DNA of 42,871 bases from Spirogloea muscicola. Taxonomy: Eukaryota > Streptophyta > Zygnematophyceae > Spirogloeales > Spirogloeaceae. Below the pieces are notes generated by a model, which did not search any database, had not been told where the DNA came from, and saw only the letters and a list, made by a program, of their open reading frames with translations. Made by a program: the position numbers and the translations under genes. Each line of letters starts with the position of its first letter. Position 1 is the first letter of the stretch. The stretch is from contig WELB01000014.1 in NCBI GenBank assembly GCA_009602725.1, positions 351,729-394,599 on the forward strand, written 5' to 3'. This document shows positions 10,144-30,500 of this stretch, one piece after another.

Positions 10144-11758
10144 CTAGCTCAACGCAGCCTCCCTGGCGCAGACCCCCGGGGCTGGGCAACCCGCCGCCAG
10201 AGGCAGTCGCAGATTCTGGGTAGTACGGAATGTTCGCGGCAGCATGTTATCGACGTAGAGCAGGCCCTTGAGGTGATCGCACTCGTGCTGCATCAGCAAC
10301 ACGCGCAGTCAGGGCCCTAGCCATCAGCAGCCCGACCAGGACAGCGTGCCCAAGCCGACAGGAGCAGAGGATGGGGAGCATGGCTTGTCCATGATTTGCA
10401 GCTAGTCGAAGACCATATTGAGCAATGAAGTCGGGTGAACATCATTAGTAGGGACTCCTCAGAACGGGACTCCTAAGAGCAGGAGTCATTGTCATATAAT
10501 CTCAGGTGTACAGTGGACTCCGCGGCGTGTATGAGAGGTGTTGCTCCTGTGGAGCGGCAAATGGCCATGGCTGGACCCAGGAGGAGCGCTTGCTCACTGG
10601 GGGAGACGGCACCCACCTGGAGAATGCGTGCCTGCCAGCCAGAGGCGGTGAGATTAACGGGCCTGCCGTCGCGAGCGAGGCCAGAAACCTCCACTTCCAG
10701 GTGACGCCGCACGAGCGCCCGGTAGCCAGTCACGCTGCAGACATTGAGCACGATCGCGCCATCAGCTTGGCTTGCTGCCGCCATGCAATGGCAGGGGTGG
10801 CTAGCGGGCCAGGTGGCGAGCAGGTCGACCTGAGGCAGCCCTCGAAGAAGTTGGCAGTGTCATCCCCGACGAGGCGGAGCACCGGGTTGATGATCACCTG
10901 CGCTGACCGGGAGGAGCCAGGAGGGCGGCGCGTGGGGCTGATGAGCGCCGCTTGCTGGGCTGCGCCCACGATGGCACACTAGGTGGTGGTGGGGCAGTGG
11001 CGGTGGCCAGATGGGAGCTCTCAGGGCGGGCGGGCGCTCACGAGCAGGCCAAACGGCTCGCGCTGCTGCGCGCGCGCCTCCTCGGGCGACGAGTAGGCGA
11101 TGAGCTCGGCGGTGTCCTCGAGGACGATGATCTGACGCCGCCAGCAGAAGAGCAGAGCCGCCGCCACAATCTCAGTTGACCACTGGACATGAGAAGGGTG
11201 GCAGCAGGGCGTATGTGTACCCCAGGCTGTGAGGCTGGGAGGCTTTACCTGCAGGGGAACGCCAATCTGTGGCGCGGAGAGGCCGACGCCTGGCGCGTTG
11301 CGCATGACTGCCACCATGTCGTTGATCACCTTGTCAAGTGCCGGGGTCCCAATGTCCTGCACGGCCGCAGCACCTCGCAAGCCTGCCAGCTGCTAAGGCA
11401 GGCCTGGAGAGCCAAAGCAGATGACATGGGGGGCCAACGAGAAAGGGGGGAAGAAGCGCAAGCAATGAAGAAGGTGAGTGAAGGGAGCGAGGGAGGGAGG
11501 GAGGGAGAGAGGAGGGGAGGGGGAGGAAGGGGAGGATGGAGGGAGGGAGGGAGGGAGGGAGGGAGCGCTACCTGGAGTGGGACCTCTGCCGCAGGCTCGT
11601 GCAGCACGGGGTCGCCGGCCTGCACCACCTCCGGCAGCGACGGGCGGCCGAAGCCGAAGAGGCTGACAGCCGGCGGCGGCGGCCCGGCGCTGCGGCGGCC
11701 CTCGCGGCGGGACGGCGAGGGCGACAGCGTGGGCGCGGCGCCGGGCAGCGCGGGGATG

Positions 11759-11760
<2 letters not shown>
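10144..11760 (-). CDS. PDF1A: Peptide deformylase, organellar PDF1A type (5' end in gap)
   Basis: Removes the formyl group from the first methionine of proteins made in mitochondria or plastids. Visible exons: 11760-11572, 11356-11249, 11131-11042, 10897-10830, 10734-10617 and 10287-10144 (238 residues). All three metal-site motifs are present: [10 protein letters not shown] (motif 1), EGCLS (motif 2, with the Cys ligand, split across an exon junction) and HECDHL (motif 3). The mature domain begins near [16 protein letters not shown] and ends with [19 protein letters not shown] then CPAPG, a C-terminus typical of plant PDF1A. The sequence before it ([15 protein letters not shown]) looks like a transit peptide. 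The start codon is not visible: the reading frame runs into the poly-A/N stretch at 11761-12250. The gene is head to head with the BIG gene across that gap. One donor is GTCGAC, with C at +3. Confidence 0.92.
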
Positions 11761-21414
<9,654 letters not shown>

Positions 21415-21748
21415 AACTCTTAGGCGCTGCGCGACTACTACATCTATACACATATGACTTGGAAAATAGTCATATGCTTGGCTTTCTGTTCTTTAACCAC
21501 CACGAATCTGATACACAACACAACTTGAATGTGCAACACTTACTGAAGGTTTAGGTTTACATTGAGGTGCAGCTTGTGTACATGATCACAACCATGCTAA
21601 GGCATGTCAGTGGAAATTAATGGGAAGTATATGGTTAGCCGCTACAGCCCACATGCACGCGCCCATGAGCTTGTGCAGCAGGTTAGGTGAGGTTAGATGA
21701 GGCACGGCCCCGCTGCAGGTGGCGCACTTGCCCAGAATTCACTACATT
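21415..21748. other. Tail-to-tail intergenic region between BIG and maspardin
   Basis: No gene is seen. A possible polyadenylation signal for the minus-strand maspardin gene (TGTAA; TTACA on the plus strand) lies at 21557-21561, 188 bases past its stop codon. GGTTAGGTGAGGTTAGATGA near 21680-21699 is a short local repetition. Confidence 0.5.
21557..21561 (-). terminator. Possible polyadenylation signal of the maspardin gene
   Basis: TGTAA on the minus strand, 188 bases after the stop. TGTAA is the known poly(A) signal of several green algae. Such a short word is common by chance. Confidence 0.25.
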
Positions 21749-23327
21749 CTAGCCTGTGTCGAGCGTCTCCTCACTGCCTGTACTTTGAGGAAGCACAGTT
21801 GCATGTGGTGCCTCCTGCTCAGGTCTGCGACCAATGATGGGCGATATGGGAGGTTCCAGTGGAAGTGGCGGCTGCGGTTGAGCCTGGAGCTCCGATGATG
21901 CCTGATGTGGGACATCTGCTTCTGGCATAGCCAGCTGCACGCCGGCGTGCCGCAGGTGGAGGATGACATGCAACGCCACCTCGTCGGCACGCGAAAGGAA
22001 GGGAAAGTCACCACCGGACTTGAGCAATGCCTTCCTGGCGCCAGGGTACCTCTGGCCATCCAACACAGAGAGCTTGAGAAGGAGATATGGTGAGCTAGTA
22101 TGGCTGACTACAGAACTCATGATGCTCGGCCTGCATTGCACATCTAGTATGCACCTTGTGTCTGTGCAAGTTCTCAGAAACTGCGGTGTGACCAAAGAAT
22201 GCAGAGGCCTTTCACGGTATGCAAGCTGTGCTCATCGCAAGGCCCTCGCAGCCCTTCAAATGCACAATAAGGACTCCTGCCGCGAGGGGGCCTTGCCTAT
22301 CTGCCAAGCCAGCAGACACTGAGATGAATGACTTGATGTCGTACCCTGTACACGGCATCGCGCAGCTCACGCGGCGTTGCGGAGTAGTCATTGGTGTCCA
22401 TGATGGTGATGCTCTCGTCGCCCAGAGGCAGCGGCGGAACCGCCGCCGGCGTCGTGTTGATCAACAGCCGCGACGCCAGCTGTGCGCGCTGCAGGGACTC
22501 CAGCTGCGACTCGGCAAGACATAATGCACGAGAGTAAGCGAGAGAGTGACGAACAATCGCCAGCAGCAAATCATCGCCAAAGAGCTCACGACAATGCCGG
22601 ACGATTTACACGGCGGGCTCTGTGCAGTACGTCAGCGGGCCACCTGGGACACGACGAAGTCGATGGAGTCGGCGATCTCGGTCTCCTGCGCAGTCTCCCG
22701 CAGGCCCTGCAGGACCATGCGCTTGAGAACGAAGTCCGGAGCCCATGGGTACCTGCACGCAGACATGCACCAGGGGCCCGCTGCATGAGCGAGCAGCGCC
22801 TCACCAACAGCCAGGCTGCTCATCTGCACCGCTCGTGGAATGAGCTAAGCCCTTGATCCAGCGCCAAAGACGGCCACCCATGTGGGCAATGGCGTGCCGA
22901 CTGGTGGCAGCAAGCCACAGGCCATGGAGGCCGGGGAAGGCGCGGGCGGCAGTAGCGGCACGACAACTGAAGCGTGCAAACGACTTCACTCAGAAGCTAT
23001 TGACGATCTGTACACCAATGTAGACATCGACGTAGACATCAATGTAGACACAGAGACTGCGGCTGCTGATGGTTAAAGGAGCGGCTGTGGAACCAACGGA
23101 CAGGGAGCTCCAGCGGAAGGCGGCGGCGAAGCGGGCGGTGTCGAGGAAGGTGTTGGAGAGGAGGAGGGACTTGACGCGGCGCGGGCGGTGCGCGGCGTAG
23201 AGCTGCGCCAGGAAGCCGCCGAGCGCGGTGCCGTAGACGTGCACGGCGTCGACGCGCAGCGCGTCCAGGAAGCGGTCGAGGCCGGCGAGGTACTCCTGCC
23301 GCGTCCACAGCTCCGGCGCGTCCACCG
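21749..23327 (-). CDS. SPG21: Maspardin (SPG21)-like alpha/beta hydrolase, N-terminus missing
   Basis: Maspardin is an alpha/beta-hydrolase-fold protein linked to endosomal/trans-Golgi traffic. Visible exons: 23327-23102, 22752-22644, 22503-22345 and 22051-21749 (about 265 residues). Matching blocks are VDAVHVYGTALGGFLAQLYA, RPRRVKSLLLSNTFLDTARF, PDFVLKRMVLQGL, IADSIDFVVSQLESLQRAQL, DESITIMDTNDY, RKALLKSGGDFPFLSRADEV and LHVILHLRHAG. The nucleophile elbow is GTALGG: alanine replaces the serine expected in G-x-S-x-G, so classic hydrolase activity is unlikely. The gene runs into a single N at 23328. Beyond it I cannot find the N-terminal third (the cap strand with the PVSGTAD-type block of the family), so the locus is broken by an assembly join or truly truncated. 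The C-terminal tail is Pro/Gln-rich. The first visible donor is GTCCGT. Confidence 0.87.
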
Positions 23328-23360
23328 NGTACTAAGCAAGGACTCGTAACCTGGTCAGTA

Positions 23361-23510
23361 GCCGCAAGTCAGAGCTGCTGCTAAGTAAGCTGACCCCAGT
23401 GGCTCGGTAACCGCGAGACAGCACGTGGAGGTTGCTGACTGATGCCCAGACCACCGGACGGCCACTGACAAGCCCTTTTTGTGCCCACCAGCTAAAGCCA
23501 GAGCAGGAGC
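23361..23510 (+). repeat. Dispersed repeat family RA, copy 3
   Basis: GGCTCGGTAACCGCGAGACA followed by GCACGTGGAGGTTGCTGACT, GATGCCCAGACC and GACAAGCCCTTTTTGTGCCC aligns with copy 1 (CGCTCAGTAACCAGGGTCAA, CATGTGAAGGTCGCTAATCG, ATGCCTGAATACC, CCAAGCCCTTCTGCCACC). The order is the same and the divergence moderate. It abuts the broken 5' end of the maspardin gene. Confidence 0.55.
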
Positions 23511-23802
23511 GCTCTGGGGGGTGCCCCAGTTCCGTCGCCCAATGCATCCCGCGAACATCCTCCGGACACGGACTGGGCTGGCGGGGCCCGCCGTGATGCC
23601 GCTCTCCGCCGCTGCTCGGCCCGGCCCGTCGATCCCACTGCATCGGACGGTGCCCGACGGCCCCCGGACGGAGGGCTTGGGGCCTAGGGCTTTTGTAGCC
23701 CCCCTCTCTTCATCTCATCGCCACGCCACGTACCGGGGGCCTACCGCACCGCCGCCGCCGCCGCCGCCGCCGCGGCCGCCGCGGCGGCGCTGATCACCAC
23801 GG

Positions 23803-23864
23803 GCGTTTAGCGTTTAGTGATCCAGGGGATTAGGGGTTAACGGTTTACGGTTTCAGTTTCGGTC
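23803..23864 (+). repeat. Degenerate telomere-like 7-base array
   Basis: Successive words read CGTTTAG, CGTTTAG, then GGGGATTAGGGGTTAACGG, TTTACGG, TTTCAG and TTTCGG. They resemble variants of the plant-type telomere unit TTTAGGG in one orientation. The array is short and imperfect, so an interstitial telomere relic is only one reading. Confidence 0.3.
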
Positions 23865-24399
23865 AGCTAGCTCCTCCACTCAGTCAGTGAGAGCCCCCCT
23901 CGTCTATTGTGCTCACCTCCGTTGCAGATCCAGCACTGTGGACCTCTTTGATATACACTTATGCCTTGCGGATGCAAACCCCCCTTGACGTCCATCTGTG
24001 ATGTGTTAGGAGGAGAAGTTGGTCATCGAATGAGCGCTCAGCATGGAGTGGAGGTGGTTAAGCCAGTCTGCCATGGTTGAATGTCACTTGGTACGACTGA
24101 CTACAGCCCGAAAATGTAGCAGGTTTCCTCCATCTTCATGACTAGCGCACTCTGTGCACCTTTGCCTGTGGCAACTCTTTGCAGCGCTAGCTCGCACGAA
24201 GCCACTGCACAGTTGAGCTCTGAGTGCTTATGCTGCACACATATGGCTGACTCAGATTGCACTTCAGATGTGCACCCTTCAAATTGTCGATGTGCAACCG
24301 CTGGGATTGTGACATACACTTGCAGTACTGGCGGAGATCCAAAGCTGTTCTGATGGGACACACTATGTCCTGACGAGCTCTAGGTGGTACTTTCCTACT

Positions 24400-24625
24400 A
24401 AGTTGATTGCTTGGCATTTGCTTGCAATAATTGGCCAGGGCGTCCGCCTACTCATCTGTTCCTGAAATAGCAAAGCAAGCAGATAATCCTCGAGTGGTTT
24501 TTTCTGTGACCCAAGTTGATTGCTTGGCATTTGCTTGCAATAATTGGCCAGGGCGTCCGCCTACTCATCTGTTCTTGAAATAGCAAAGCAAGCAGATAAT
24601 CCTCGAGTGAATTTTTCTGTGACCC
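24400..24625 (+). repeat. Tandem duplication, two 113-base units
   Basis: Unit 1 (24400-24512) and unit 2 (24513-24625) both begin AAGTTGATTGCTTGGCATTT and end CTGTGACCC. They differ at only a few bases (for example GTTCCTGAAA versus GTTCTTGAAA, and GAGTGGTTTT versus GAGTGAATTT). No coding content is seen. Confidence 0.95.
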
Positions 24626-25136
24626 AAGATGGGCTTGTGGGCAGCACTTGTTTAGTGCACCAGCCCACACCAACATTAGCAGCGAGCTCAAGTGTAAGCT
24701 CTACGTCACACATTGGCCAGCTCTTATTTACGGCATGGGAAGGAACGTCCCTGGACGAACTCTCTCTCATCTCATTAATCACCGTGTGCTGATTTTGTGA
24801 GTACTATAAGTAAAGGAGCTGCTGTACATTTGCGCCTCTACGTCTTTTGCATTTGTGGCCCCCTTCTCTCTGATGCGCAGTGTTACCTACAAGTACATGC
24901 CATCTCCTATAAGCCCTCCAGCGCCAGTGTTCAAGCTGCGCTCGACTTTTGCATGGCCTGCATTTGCGCAACCCCAATGCCGTGCAATATGGAGTGCCGG
25001 ATCGGCCATCCCTTGCTTAGCTTGCTTACTTGTGGCCCCTTCCACGTTGGCAGGCGGCCGCTATGACCACCTCCTTCTGCAAGGAAGCTGGTGCAGAGGC
25101 CTGGCTTGCCAGCAGAGCCACTTATGGCCGCCAACC

Positions 25137-26590
25137 TCACGACAATAGCGCCTCAGCAAGGGTCATCTTGCCACCTGCTGTCACTGTGTGGCCATGGCAA
25201 GGCACGAGTGCATCCCACTCCCAGTTGAGGATGCGCCGCACCTGCTCTTGGTACCGCTCTCGGCGCGCCAGCATGAAGGTCCGATAGAACGGCCGGTACA
25301 CGCGGTCCATACCCTGCTTAAAGAGCCACGTTCCGCCTGGCGAGTCGGCCGGGTAGTTCCACCACAAGTCGGTCACGAAGAGCACGCCCGACGGACGATG
25401 GTGGAAGACCACCTGCACGCTCATCTACTAGTCAGTATGTCAAGCACAGAGAAGCTCTTCGGCAGCCGCATGGAGCTTTGTGGAAGTCCGTGGTCAGGTT
25501 CCAAGCGAAGCAAGCAGGGCAGAGGCACGTCCAGACAGCATCCCACCTCATTGAAAAACGGCTTCCGGTTGAAGGGGTTGTGCTCGTAGTCCAGCCATGC
25601 AAGATCGAACTCGCCTTGCCAAGCCTCCGGCGCGACATTGTCCCAGCCGACTTCCTCCTGGATGCCCACTTTTGGCTTCTTCTCCTTGATGCCAGGACAC
25701 CCTGCTCAACGTCCACGCCGTGCACCATGTTGTTGAGGCGGGAGACTCAGCAGTACTGGAGCAACATTGACCAGTACTTGATGACGTTGTGGGTATGAGG
25801 TGGACGACTCAGCTTACCGTACGCTCTGGCCGCAGGGTAGGCATCAATCCACTGCTGTGCAAACCTGCACACGAGATGGACACCAGGTCTCTTGCGCTCC
25901 TGAGCTCAACTTCAAGAACAAGCAAAGGAAGCTCTGCAATTCAAGAAAAGGTGGCCTAAAGGAAGAGCTAGCTCATCTTACTCCACTAGGAGCAGACTAA
26001 GAGGTCATAGGATAATGCGGGATGCATGGCGCGGGCATGCTTATGTTGAAGAGGCCGAGGAGAGGCTCTCACATGCTGTGCTCGTAGTTGGGGGAGACGA
26101 TGGAGCGCAGCGGCCCGAGCGCGTCAATGGCGTCGCGCAGCGGCTGGTCGAGGGGCACCGGGGAGTGCACCCACACGGAGCCGTCGGCGAGCCGCACGAC
26201 GCCCATGCGCCCGCCGACGTCGATGCCCGTCCACATGTGCGCGCGAGGCGCCTCCCACACCTTGCCGGGCACGATCTCCCGCAGGACGTCCCCCGTCGGG
26301 TTGGACCAGGTCCTCGGCAGCGGCGCGGAGGCCTTGGAATCGGCGGTGCCTCGCGTCGCCTGCGGCGAGCTCGATGCGCTGGCGACGACCGCTGCTCGGC
26401 CCCTGCTGGGCTTCCCGCGCGCCCCGAGCTCTGGTGCAGGCGAGGGGTCGACGACCCCATGACGCCGAGGCCACCCCACACGGCCGGACAGGAGTCCGGC
26501 GGCGCAGCGCCGGCTGCTGGCCAGCTCCCGAGCCACTCGACGGTGCTCGCGGGACGCAGCAGCGCTCCGGAGTCGGGGCGGGCCCGCCAT
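25137..26590 (-). CDS. DUF4336 protein, probably plastid-targeted
   Basis: Exons: 26590-26073, 25864-25818, 25701-25547 and 25412-25137 (331 residues, in frame). The body matches the DUF4336 family of cyanobacteria, algae and plants, which has a metallo-beta-lactamase-like layout but no assigned reaction. Recognisable blocks are LREIVPGKVWEAP, GRMGVVRLADGSVWVHSPVP, LRSIVSPNYEHSMFAQQWID, YPAARAYGCPGIKEKKP, NPFNRKPFFNEVVFHHRPSG, VLFVTDLWWNYP, YRTFMLARR and NWEWDALVPCHGHTVTAGGK. The first 75 or so residues from the chosen ATG are rich in Arg, Ala and Ser with few acids, like a chloroplast transit peptide. The same frame stays open further upstream, so the start could be earlier. It is head to head with the Ariadne gene. 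A metal-bound hydrolase is possible but unproven. Confidence 0.85.
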
Positions 26591-26859
26591 CAGCCCCCAC
26601 TGTGAGCTCTCGTGGGCAGCGCACACGCCTCCATGCCGCGGCCGGACGGCCGTGAGGGCCGCTGTCTGCAAGGAGGGCACCTGCAGGGACAGCGAGAAAT
26701 GGCCATGGGGACACGAGCGTGCCGACGGCGGCAGCTCGGCCAGGCGGGGCGCAGCACGGCCAGCTCGAGCTGCCGGGGCGAGCGCGGAGGATGGCCCTGG
26801 CGCGGGGCGCACCTGGCCCCGGGGCCGCCGCCGCTCCAATCCCCGCAGGACGCCCGCCG

Positions 26860-26986
26860 NNNNNNNNNNNNNNNNNNNNNNNNNNNNNNNNNNNNNNNNN
26901 NNNNNNNNNNNNNNNNNNNNNNNNNNNNNNNNNNNNNNNNNNNNNNNNNNNNNNNNNNNNNNNNNNNNNNNNNNNNNNNNNNNNNN
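26860..26986. other. Assembly gap (127 N)
   Basis: A run of N between CCG-rich flanks. No homopolymer run flanks this gap, unlike the one at 11854-12143. Confidence 0.99.
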
Positions 26987-27106
26987 CCGCCGCCGCCGCC
27001 GCGCGCGCCGGCAACCGCGCCGCGTGCCGCGGCGGGGGCTTCCACAGAGCGTGGTTTTCCGACAAATCTGCTGTACGGTCATATTTGTCCAGCGTCGTCC
27101 ACGAAA

Positions 27107-27157
27107 GTGGCTCTCCCAAAGCGGGCAGAGGCTGTGAACAGCCAGCCCCACTAGAAT
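27107..27157 (+). repeat. Dispersed repeat R1, copy near the ARI start
   Basis: AAAGTGGCTCTCCCAAAGCG then GGCAGAGGCTGTGAACAGCC and AGCCCC matches 295-345 (AAGTGGCACTCCCAATGGGG, GCAAGGGCTGCGAAAAGCCA, GCCC). Confidence 0.55.
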
Positions 27158-27596
27158 ACGCGAATAACCATAACATGTAGAGACCAAACAATCACAAATT
27201 TGAGAAGAATGGACAAGACCTTTTCCAACTCCCCAGCTTGCTGCAGCAGCCGCCCGAGCTGCACCTCTCCGCAGACGCCGCCGCCGCCGCCGCCGCCCGC
27301 AGCGCCCGCCGCCTCGGACCTCGCGCCCGCCTCTGCCGCCGCGTGCCTCGGCTTCTCGTGGAGCCCGCCATGGGCCTTGCGCTTGTCGCGGCTTCGAGAG
27401 AAGCCCTGCTGCGACGGTGCGCCTGCCGCTAGGGTTTGTGACGGCCAGGCAGCCGTCGCACGCCCCCCCCGCGCTCTCGCGGACGCCGCACAAGGAGCTC
27501 TCCGTCTCAACTACTAGCGGCCGAGCTGCAGCCCTCCTATAGCTGGTGGCGGCGGCCGTGACGGCAGTTGCGGCGCAGGGGGGGGCCGCAGCTGCC

Positions 27597-30500
27597 ATGA
27601 TGAGTAGGAAAGACGAGGACATGGAGGACCTGCAGTTCCAAGTCGGCGACGGCGCCCAGGGAAAGAAGAAAGAGGAAGGAGAAGACGACGACGATGACGA
27701 CGAGGGCGGCGGCGGCGACGACGACGACCTAGAGAATGACGAGGACGGGGTGCAGGAGGAGGAGGAAGACAAGGACGACGGCAAGGATGAGGAAGACGGG
27801 GAGGACGTTCTCAGCGAGGACGATGAGGAGGACTACGGGTTCGAGTACTCTGGAGCAGACGACGAGGAGCCCAGCTCCAGGCTGCCACAGGTAGCCGCGT
27901 GACCTCCCTGGCCGCTGGCTGCATCGCCGGGGTTGTGGTTCTCCATACCCTTGTCAACCTTGTCTGGAGGGAGCCGGGAGGGCAGCCCCTTTGCGCACCA
28001 CTGTGGACTTTGATCACAAGCGTTGCTGCTCGGATCGATGCAGGCCAACTATACCATTCTCTCAGAGAAGGACGTCTTACACCGGGAAGCGGAGGCCGTG
28101 GATAGCGTGTCCACTGTGCTGTCGGTGTCAAGGACAGAGGCTGGCATTCTGCTCCGGCACTTCAAATGGTGAGTTGGCAATTTGGCGATGCACTGCGTGT
28201 ATACAGACATCATAGTCACTCTTGTTTGCCATCTCCTCACTTCATCGCTCTCCGTAGCCAAGCAAGCTGGAAAGTGACGTAGCTCAGAGAAGCTGATACT
28301 TTGAGAGCTGCTGCCCTTTCTCTGGTTAAGGAGCGTGAGTAGGGTTAATGACGAGTGGTTTGCGGACGAGGAAGCAGTGCGGAGGGCTGTGGGTTTACTA
28401 TGTTCCTCATCTGATGCCAAGAGGGAAAGAAGTGAGGAGGTGTGTTTGCAATCACGTATGCTTATGTCTGAGCAGATTACTCAGAAGAGCATCAATTGAA
28501 GTGCAGGCTACGTACAGCTATCTGGTCTGCTTAGTGAGGTCGCTACTAGCCCCTAGACACAAGAAGGGAGGGCAATTTGCACATGGTGCGTCGGTCTCAC
28601 AAGCCTGAACGTGCCTGTGCAGCTCACTTGCGGGATATGCTTTGAGTCCCATTCTGTGGACTACATGCATGCCCCAGCTTGTGCCACCCATTTCTTCTGT
28701 GAGGCTTGCTGGCAAGGTAAAGCACAAGTTGTGGTCACTCTGGGTAGAGGCCCTTCTGCTGTGTATGGTTGCCTTGTCAAGTAGCTCTCCTCTGTCAAGT
28801 AGCTCTGAATTACTCGCAAGAAGATTCTCACTTGTCTCATCTTCTGCCTACATAATGTTGCTTGGTTCATCTGTTTGCAGGTTACATGCATTCGGCCATA
28901 GGGGATGGGCCTGGCTGCCTGACTTTGCGGTGTCCAGATCCTTCATGTGGGGCAGCTGTTGGCGAAGACATGGTGCTGTCACTTGTCGATGCTGAGCACC
29001 GTGCCAAATACACTCGATATCTTCTTCGGTCCTACATTGAAGACAATCGAAAGGTAGACAATGATATTCAAACTTGGTGAAAGCATTTGGCCTGGCAATG
29101 CTGCTTGTAGTTATTGTCTTCACAATCACAATGTAGCAACACTGGTTGTCTTCACAATCACAATGTAGCAACAGTGGTAGACATTCTCTCTAAGAATTGG
29201 TTGGCGTCGTGTGCTGTTAATACAGGCAAAGTGGTGTCCAGCCCCAGGTTGTGAGTATGCTGTGGAATATGAAGGTGGCACAGCGTCCAATGACATCATC
29301 TGCCAGTGTGGCCACAATTTCTGCTGGAATGTAAGCACAAAGCATAGCTGCTTGAGTGGACGCATGTCAATGCATGTCAGAGAACCTTAGAAATGTGATA
29401 CTTCACCTGAGGTTGTCTTGCAAGGGACTGTCATTTATAGTCTACTTTATAGTCCTCAGCTTTGAGGCACAGTGGTCAATGCTTCAGTATCAAGTCGAAT
29501 GTTGTGAAGCAGCCAAAGCATGAGTGTCTTTCCTTGTTGTGCAGTGCTTGGAGGAAGCTCACAGGCCTGTGGATTGTGGCACTGTCGCTAAGTGGATACT
29601 CAAGAACAGTGCTGAGTCTGAGAACATGAACTGGTACTTTCAGGAAGCTGGCTTCGTCTGGCAGTAGGCCTTCTTCACTCCGCAGTGCTTGTTCGTCAAG
29701 TACATATGTGTAGCTGAATACACACACTTCTAATTGTTCACCTTCTTCCTGCTTACTTCTTTATTTCTACAGGATACTTGCCAACTCCAAGCCTTGTCCA
29801 AAATGTAAACGGCCCATTGAAAAGAATCAAGGGTGCATGCACATGAGCTGCACTCCTCCATGCAAATTCGAGTTTTGCTGGTCAGTCATCTGACTTAACT
29901 TGCTGACTCTACCCATCTGCAACGAGTCCCCTAGGAATGTTTGCGTACATTGGTACACATAGGCAGGCATGCATTTGGTGCAGATACTTAGATAGATCAC
30001 TGATGGTAGTACTGCAAATTGATTGACCTAGATGAGAGAGCAGACGATCAATGATCACATAGCACAATCATTGCTCAAGGATAGTTGGTGCTTGCGTGGC
30101 TTTCTTTCAGGCTGTGCTTGGGAGCCTGGGGAGACCATGGTGAAAGAACTGGCGGCTTCTATGCTTGTAATCGCTATGAGACTGCCAAGCAAGAAGGAGT
30201 GGTAAGCAGAGTGGTTGTGGCGATCACGTAGGTGATAATTTTGGAATGTTGGTGATTGCGGAATTACTTGAAGCTCTTTCAACCAGATTAGCTTCAGGAG
30301 TGAAGTATGAGAAGCAAGTTGCTGCTCTGTTGCAAGCTCTGCTTGCGCTGTGCTTGAAGTGCTAGCTATTCAGAAGTTGCATGTCTAACCTGTGCCGGTG
30401 TGACCAACATTACAATCAGCTACAGCTTCACTGGTCCATCAAATTGACTGGCTAACAGTGTGGTATTTTTGCGGCTTGCAGTATGATGAGACAGAGAGGA

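Larger units (their letters stand above)
23328..25136. other. Gene-poor stretch with repeats, between maspardin and DUF4336
   Basis: It starts at a single N (23328), where the maspardin frame breaks. It then holds RA repeat copy 3 (23361-23510), a GC-rich segment with a (CCG)n run near 23750-23790, a degenerate 7-base telomere-like array (23803-23864), AT-richer DNA, and a 113-base tandem duplication (24400-24625). The last few hundred bases are probably the 3' region of the DUF4336 gene. I find no exon with a recognisable protein family on either strand. Confidence 0.55.
26591..27596. other. Divergent intergenic region with an N gap
   Basis: The region between the starts of DUF4336 (-) and Ariadne (+). 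It contains 127 N at 26860-26986, flanked by CCG-rich DNA, an R1 repeat copy at 27107-27157, and GC-rich, Pro/Ala-coding frames at 27200-27540 without any family match. Both promoters should lie here; I recognise no specific element. Confidence 0.55.

Noticed and set aside
27200-27517. Pro/Ala-rich plus-strand frame upstream of ARI
   Set aside because: Low-complexity translation of CCG-rich DNA, no family, and it ends before the ARI start codon; probably promoter or 5' untranslated DNA.
26069-27784. 571-codon minus-strand frame upstream of DUF4336
   Set aside because: It runs through the 127-N gap and antisense to the acidic first ARI exon. Only its downstream part from 26590 is supported by family similarity.
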